From assembly GCA_044227605.1 (NCBI GenBank), contig JBGAWJ010000064.1:1-9371 (forward strand): a DNA stretch of 9,371 bases, given 5' to 3'. Below, in pieces: positions 6,944 through 9,371 of this stretch. Within the stretch, counting starts at the first letter, position 1, and each line of letters starts with the position of its first letter. The translations under genes were made by a program, and so were the position numbers. Origin of the DNA: JAEUKQ01 sp044227605. Its GTDB lineage: Bacteria > Pseudomonadota > Alphaproteobacteria > JAEUKQ01. Below the pieces are notes generated by a model that worked only from the letters and a program-made list of their open reading frames with translations, had not been told where the DNA came from and searched no databases.

Positions 6944-7963
6944 ATGAATTATCTGACGCCCTCTTCTTTATCATTGATTCCTGAACATGGGGGAGATTTG
7001 GTGTGGGCCAGTCAACACTTCCAGGTGCCTTTGGAAAATTGGCTAGATCTTTCGACGGGTATTAACCCTGATTCCTATCCTATCCCTATTATTGCACCTG
7101 CGGATTGGCATTTCCTGCCAACCAAGAAATCTTTGGAAAACACCTTGGATGTGGCACGCCAATATTATAACATTCCCCCCTCAGCATCCCTTGCTATCGG
7201 CACAGGTTCACAAAGCTTAATCCAATCTTTGGCCTATTTGATATCACCGCAACCTATTGCAATTATTTCCCCCACTTACAGCGGTCATGTATCCGCTTTT
7301 ACCCATGCTGGTTTCCCTATTACCTTTTGCTCTAGTATCGATGATATGAAAAAAACGGGTTGCCGATATGGAATCGTGGTTAATCCTAATAACCCTGACG
7401 GGCGCATCTTTGACAAAGAAGCCCTGTTACGCCTTCATCAACAATTATCTTACCTAGGAGGCGGATTGATCCTCGATGAGGCTTTTGTCGATACCATCCC
7501 AACCATTAGCTTATCCTCCCATACCAACCAACCGGGATTGATTATCTTAAGGTCTTTAGGAAAATTTTTTGGGCTCGCCGGAGTAAGAATTGGCTTTGCG
7601 ATAGGGAGTGATCCCTTGATCCACAAACTCCAAAAGATGATGGGTCCCTGGCCTATTGCCGGGGGGATATTAAAAATTGTGCAAGCCGCTTTGGTTGATG
7701 TATCTTGGGTACAAAAAATGCAACAACAGTTAAATGTCCAAGCAAGCGCGATGGATCAGTTTTTATGGGAAATGGGCATTCCTACTACCCGCAGCAGTCC
7801 CCTTTTCTGTCTGGTTGATCGCCCAGACAGCCCCTCCATATATCAACATCTAGCCGCCCAAGGAATATTATTACGCGCATTCAAAGAGCGTCCAAACTGG
7901 CTACGCCTGGGGTTATTAAAAACCCAAGATTTTGACCGCTTTACAAAAGCATATAAAAGTTAA
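6944..7963 (+). CDS. cobC: Threonine-phosphate decarboxylase (CobC/CobD type, PLP enzyme)
   Basis: PLP-dependent fold-type I enzyme related to histidinol-phosphate aminotransferase. It decarboxylates L-threonine O-3-phosphate to (R)-1-amino-2-propanol O-2-phosphate, which is joined to adenosylcobyrate by the CbiB/CobD enzyme. Called CobD in Salmonella and CobC in the aerobic-pathway organisms. Seen in the 339 residues: HGGDL at 15-19; LDLSTGINPDSYP at 35-46; NPNNPDGR at 147-154, near the cofactor ring; DEAF at 178-181 with the Asp that pairs with the pyridine nitrogen; and SLGKFFGLAGVRIGF, whose Lys207 forms the Schiff base. Length and motifs are normal. The ATG at 6944 is chosen because the frame has a stop at 6911 and no earlier good start; no Shine-Dalgarno is visible. 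It is divergent from the cob operon and followed by a possible terminator. Confidence 0.94.
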   Translation: MNYLTPSSLSLIPEHGGDLVWASQHFQVPLENWLDLSTGINPDSYPIPIIAPADWHFLPTKKSLENTLDVARQYYNIPPSASLAIGTGSQSLIQSLAYLISPQPIAIISPTYSGHVSAFTHAGFPITFCSSIDDMKKTGCRYGIVVNPNNPDGRIFDKEALLRLHQQLSYLGGGLILDEAFVDTIPTISLSSHTNQPGLIILRSLGKFFGLAGVRIGFAIGSDPLIHKLQKMMGPWPIAGGILKIVQAALVDVSWVQKMQQQLNVQASAMDQFLWEMGIPTTRSSPLFCLVDRPDSPSIYQHLAAQGILLRAFKERPNWLRLGLLKTQDFDRFTKAYKS

Positions 7964-7997
7964 ATTGAGGTTAGACCCTAGTACAGCCGCCAAATAT

Positions 7998-8046
7998 TTG
8001 CTATCTGTCCTTATCAACCAGGATAAAAGGAACAGCAAGCAATTTT
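7998..8046 (+). terminator. Possible terminator after cobC
   Basis: An imperfect stem-loop starts 35 nt after the cobC stop. TTGCT (7998-8002) pairs with AGCAA (8038-8042), CTG with CAG, TCC with GGA, and TTATC (8011-8015) with GATAA (8022-8026), around a 6-nt loop. The stem is broken by an AT/CA internal loop and by bulged A residues. A short run of four T follows. The breaks and the short T-run make this a weak factor-independent terminator at best. Confidence 0.4.
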
Positions 8047-8080
8047 AAAATACACGTTCTTAGTATAATTAAAGTTGTTC

Positions 8081-8109
8081 TTGCAATTTCAACACACTTC
8101 TCCTATTTT
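8081..8109 (+). promoter_or_regulatory. Predicted sigma70-type promoter for tRNA-Pro
   Basis: TTGCAA at 8081-8086 and TATTTT at 8104-8109 are separated by 17 nt, the ideal spacing, and the -10 element ends 15 nt before the mature tRNA-Pro start, leaving a short 5' leader. Each hexamer keeps four of six consensus bases. A separate TATAAT at 8064-8069 lacks a good -35 element. The promoter may also serve the complex I gene and tRNA-Arg downstream, since no terminator is visible between them. Confidence 0.45.
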
Positions 8110-8124
8110 GCTTTGATGAATTGG

Positions 8125-8201
8125 CGGGGTGTAGCTCAGCCTGGTAGAGTACCTGCTTTGGGAGCAGGGTGTCGCTGGTTCGATTCCAGTCACCCCGACC
8201 A
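8125..8201 (+). tRNA. tRNA-Pro (anticodon UGG)
   Basis: A complete 77-nt cloverleaf can be drawn by eye. The acceptor arm CGGGGTG (8125-8131) pairs with CACCCCG (8191-8197). The anticodon arm CCTGC/GCAGG encloses the loop TTTGGGA, giving anticodon TGG at 8159-8161. The T arm CTGG/CCAG holds TTCGATT. Discriminator A at 8198 is followed by an encoded CCA (8199-8201). Anticodon UGG reads proline codons. It lies 54 nt before the complex I gene. Confidence 0.97.
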
Positions 8202-8255
8202 CTTTAAAAAAACTTGATTGCCAATTTTAACCCCTATCTTCGCCAAGCACATTTA

Positions 8256-8561
8256 ATGAAAGCTAGAATATTTCAACCTTCAAAAACCCCCATGCAGTCT
8301 GGATTGGCCAACACACAGGACTGGATCCTTGAAATTGCCCCTGAAACACCACCAACTGCTGACCCTTTAACAGGTTGGACAAGCTCTTCTGATACGACAG
8401 CATGGCAAAGGATGTTTTTTGCAAGTTTAGATCAGGCAATTGGATACGCAAAAAAGATGGAATTGGATTTTATTGTTGAAGAAAGATCCAAGAAGATTTT
8501 TAAACCCAAAAGTTATGCGGATAATTTTCGGATTGATCGCCGGTTGCCCTGGACACATTAA
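8256..8561 (+). CDS. NDUFS4-like NADH dehydrogenase (complex I) accessory subunit
   Basis: Small protein of the ETC complex I / NDUFS4 family, known in Alphaproteobacteria and mitochondria as an accessory (18-kDa type) subunit at the peripheral arm of NADH:ubiquinone oxidoreductase; it has no catalytic residues of its own. The 101 residues match the usual bacterial length. Seen: N-terminal MKARIFQPSKTPMQSG, then NTQDWILE, GWTSSSDTTAWQRMFF, and the highly typical C-terminal end KSYADNFRIDRRLPWTH. The ATG at 8256 is chosen because family members begin M-x-A-R-I-Y/F-x-P-x-K; an in-frame TTG at 8214 would add 14 unsupported residues. No clear Shine-Dalgarno is visible. It sits between two tRNA genes, only 12 nt before tRNA-Arg, and is probably transcribed with them. 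Other complex I genes are not in the window. Confidence 0.9.
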   Translation: MKARIFQPSKTPMQSGLANTQDWILEIAPETPPTADPLTGWTSSSDTTAWQRMFFASLDQAIGYAKKMELDFIVEERSKKIFKPKSYADNFRIDRRLPWTH

Positions 8562-8573
8562 AAAATGGATCAA

Positions 8574-8650
8574 GTGCCCGTAGCTCAGATGGATAGAGCA
8601 GCAGCCTTCTAAGCTGCTGGCCGGGGGTTCGAATCCCTCCGGGCACACCA
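8574..8650 (+). tRNA. tRNA-Arg (anticodon UCU)
   Basis: A complete 77-nt tRNA. The acceptor arm GTGCCCG (8574-8580) pairs with CGGGCAC (8640-8646). The anticodon stem GCAGC/GCTGC holds the loop CTTCTAA, giving anticodon TCT at 8608-8610, which reads AGA/AGG arginine codons. A TTCGAAT T-loop is present. Discriminator A at 8647 is followed by encoded CCA (8648-8650). The gene begins 12 nt after the stop of the complex I gene. A run of seven T at 8663-8669 shortly after it could mark transcription termination, but no separate hairpin precedes it. Confidence 0.97.
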
Positions 8651-8883
8651 AATCTACTCTCCTTTTTTTGTTATATGTCGGAAACTGTTGCTATATTTAG
8701 TATCCTTAACCAAACATATCGGTGGCCTTGGAACGCCAAAAATGTTATCCGTATGATGCCGATGACACAACTTCATCCTTACTTGTTACAGGTTTTCGGA
8801 TGCCAAAGAAAACCAGCATTTTCCTTCGGTTTGAAAAAAAGAAAATCTCCCTGGACTACTGTTTATAACCACTACCGCCTAGA
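8651..8883. other. Unassigned region between tRNA-Arg and the right-edge gene
   Basis: No recognisable gene here. A 70-codon plus-strand frame begins with ATG at 8675 and ends at 8887 (MSETVAIFSIL...), but I recognise no family, no Shine-Dalgarno precedes it, and it overlaps the end of the convergent gene by four bases. A second, overlapping plus frame of about 48 codons (containing CYPYDADDTTSSLLVTG) is also open, a sign that neither need be coding. The stretch holds a T7 run (8663-8669) and a perfect 7-bp inverted repeat, GGTTTTC (8791-8797) and GAAAACC (8808-8814), with a 10-nt loop and TTTT soon after. It may simply be a spacer with transcription ends for the two convergent units. Confidence 0.3.
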
Positions 8884-9371
8884 TTAGCAGTATATCATCG
8901 TGCCGTTTTCTAACATCATTTGAGATATTAGTAATTGAACTTGTTGCCCCTCAATTAAGGACCAATCAGCTATTTTGTAACGAGGGATCATTGTCTGTAA
9001 AACCGACGGGTTTTTAACTAACATTGCTGGGTTAATATTTATATCCACCCTGCATACAAGGGAATCAGGAATTATTTTAGTTATTTGGCCTTTAATGGGG
9101 TGACTAGCAGATAGTGGCCCTAAAGTATTAGAGTCGAATAAAGGGTTTTGTAGATGGATTAAACTGCCATCAATATAAATATGGGTAGGTTGGTTTAACA
9201 AAAACTCTTGATTCAAAGGGATTATCAGCTGGCTGGTCCCTATTTGTATAAGGGTTTTCCGATTTTGAATATCATGTGATAAAGCCTGAACCGTTAATGA
9301 ATTTAGGGGATTCTTTAACCCTAAAGGACGATAGTGCTTTTGAAGCATTTCGGCCTTCTGATCGACTGCTA
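8884..9371 (-). CDS. Probable C-terminal part of a molybdate-type ABC ATPase (TOBE/Mop-like region), partial
   Basis: The reverse strand is open from the right edge to a TAA at 8884, giving at least 161 residues; an ATG at 9348 lies inside this frame, but the open reading continues upstream, so the start is probably beyond the window. The visible part has no Walker motifs. Counting from that internal Met, residues 22-68 and 83-145 look like two small beta-barrel halves: the first has LSHDIQNRKTLIQIG followed by LIIPL; the second has GQITKIIPDSLVCRVDI and IPRYKIADWSLIEGQQVQLL. This is the pattern of the TOBE/Mop ligand-binding region at the C-terminus of ModC-like ATPases, where ITRRSxxxLGLxPGQxVxALIK is usual. 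The match is by pattern only and distant. Alternatives are another ABC ATPase with a TOBE domain or a free-standing Mop-like protein. It converges on the tRNA-Arg unit. Confidence 0.45.
   Translation of the reverse strand, partial: AVDQKAEMLQKHYRPLGLKNPLNSLTVQALSHDIQNRKTLIQIGTSQLIIPLNQEFLLNQPTHIYIDGSLIHLQNPLFDSNTLGPLSASHPIKGQITKIIPDSLVCRVDININPAMLVKNPSVLQTMIPRYKIADWSLIEGQQVQLLISQMMLENGTMIYC

Noticed and set aside
7964..8124. TATAAT at 8064-8069 as the main tRNA-Pro promoter
   Set aside because: No usable -35 element at the proper distance; the TTGCAA-17-TATTTT pair just downstream is better placed.
8214..8255. Longer TTG start for the complex I gene (14 extra residues)
   Set aside because: Family members begin at the ATG at 8256 (MKARIFQP); the extension has no support.
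8427..8651. 74-codon minus-strand frame covering tRNA-Arg (MVCPEGFEPPASSLEG...)
   Set aside because: It is the antisense translation of the tRNA and the complex I gene end, a well-known false annotation type over tRNA genes.
8675..8887. 70-codon plus-strand frame after tRNA-Arg as a real gene
   Set aside because: No family, no ribosome-binding site, overlaps the end of the convergent gene, and a competing frame is also open; kept only as a note on the unassigned region.
1..9371. Search by eye for CRISPR repeats, insertion sequences, transposases, phage genes or a defence system
   Set aside because: No regular direct repeats, terminal inverted repeats or such protein families were seen; the content is housekeeping metabolism and tRNAs.

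Overview
The window is an ordinary but well-preserved piece of an alphaproteobacterial chromosome. It is dominated by late-stage aerobic (cobalt-late-insertion) cobalamin biosynthesis genes. CobN, CobO, CobQ, CobW and a CobU/CobP protein follow the layout known from the Pseudomonas denitrificans/Rhizobiales aerobic pathway. A short NDUFS4-type complex I protein, typical of Alphaproteobacteria and mitochondria, supports that placement. The DNA is visibly AT-rich (A/T-ending codons, many poly-A/T tracts), so this is a lower-GC member of the class, possibly host-associated. Genus cannot be fixed from the sequence.

Layout. Positions 1-6824 hold a compact minus-strand operon, read right to left: cobU/cobP (6264-6824), cobW (5205-6248), cobN (1438-5199), cobO (815-1438) and cobQ (1-783, running off the left edge). 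Gaps are 5-31 nt, and cobN and cobO overlap in a TGATG. A 119-nt divergent spacer (6825-6943) separates this operon from cobC/cobD on the plus strand (6944-7963), which ends near an imperfect stem-loop. Next comes a plus-strand set of tRNA-Pro(UGG), the NDUFS4-like gene and tRNA-Arg(UCU) (8125-8650). The right end has 233 nt without a recognisable gene, then the 3' part of a minus-strand gene whose protein resembles the C-terminal TOBE/Mop region of a molybdate-type ABC ATPase.

How the genes work together. CobN is the large subunit of the cobaltochelatase that puts Co2+ into hydrogenobyrinate a,c-diamide; its partners CobS and CobT are not here. CobW is a G3E GTPase thought to deliver the cobalt. 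CobO adenosylates the corrin, and CobQ amidates it to adenosylcobyrate. CobC/CobD makes the aminopropanol phosphate arm from threonine phosphate. CobU/CobP phosphorylates and guanylylates adenosylcobinamide, or converts its phosphate, before the lower ligand is joined. The ring-building genes must lie elsewhere.

No mobile element, CRISPR array or clearly new system was seen. The points most worth checking are a leader hairpin that buries the ribosome-binding site of the first operon gene, a non-ATG start for that gene, the absence of room for a cobalamin riboswitch, and the unidentified right end.
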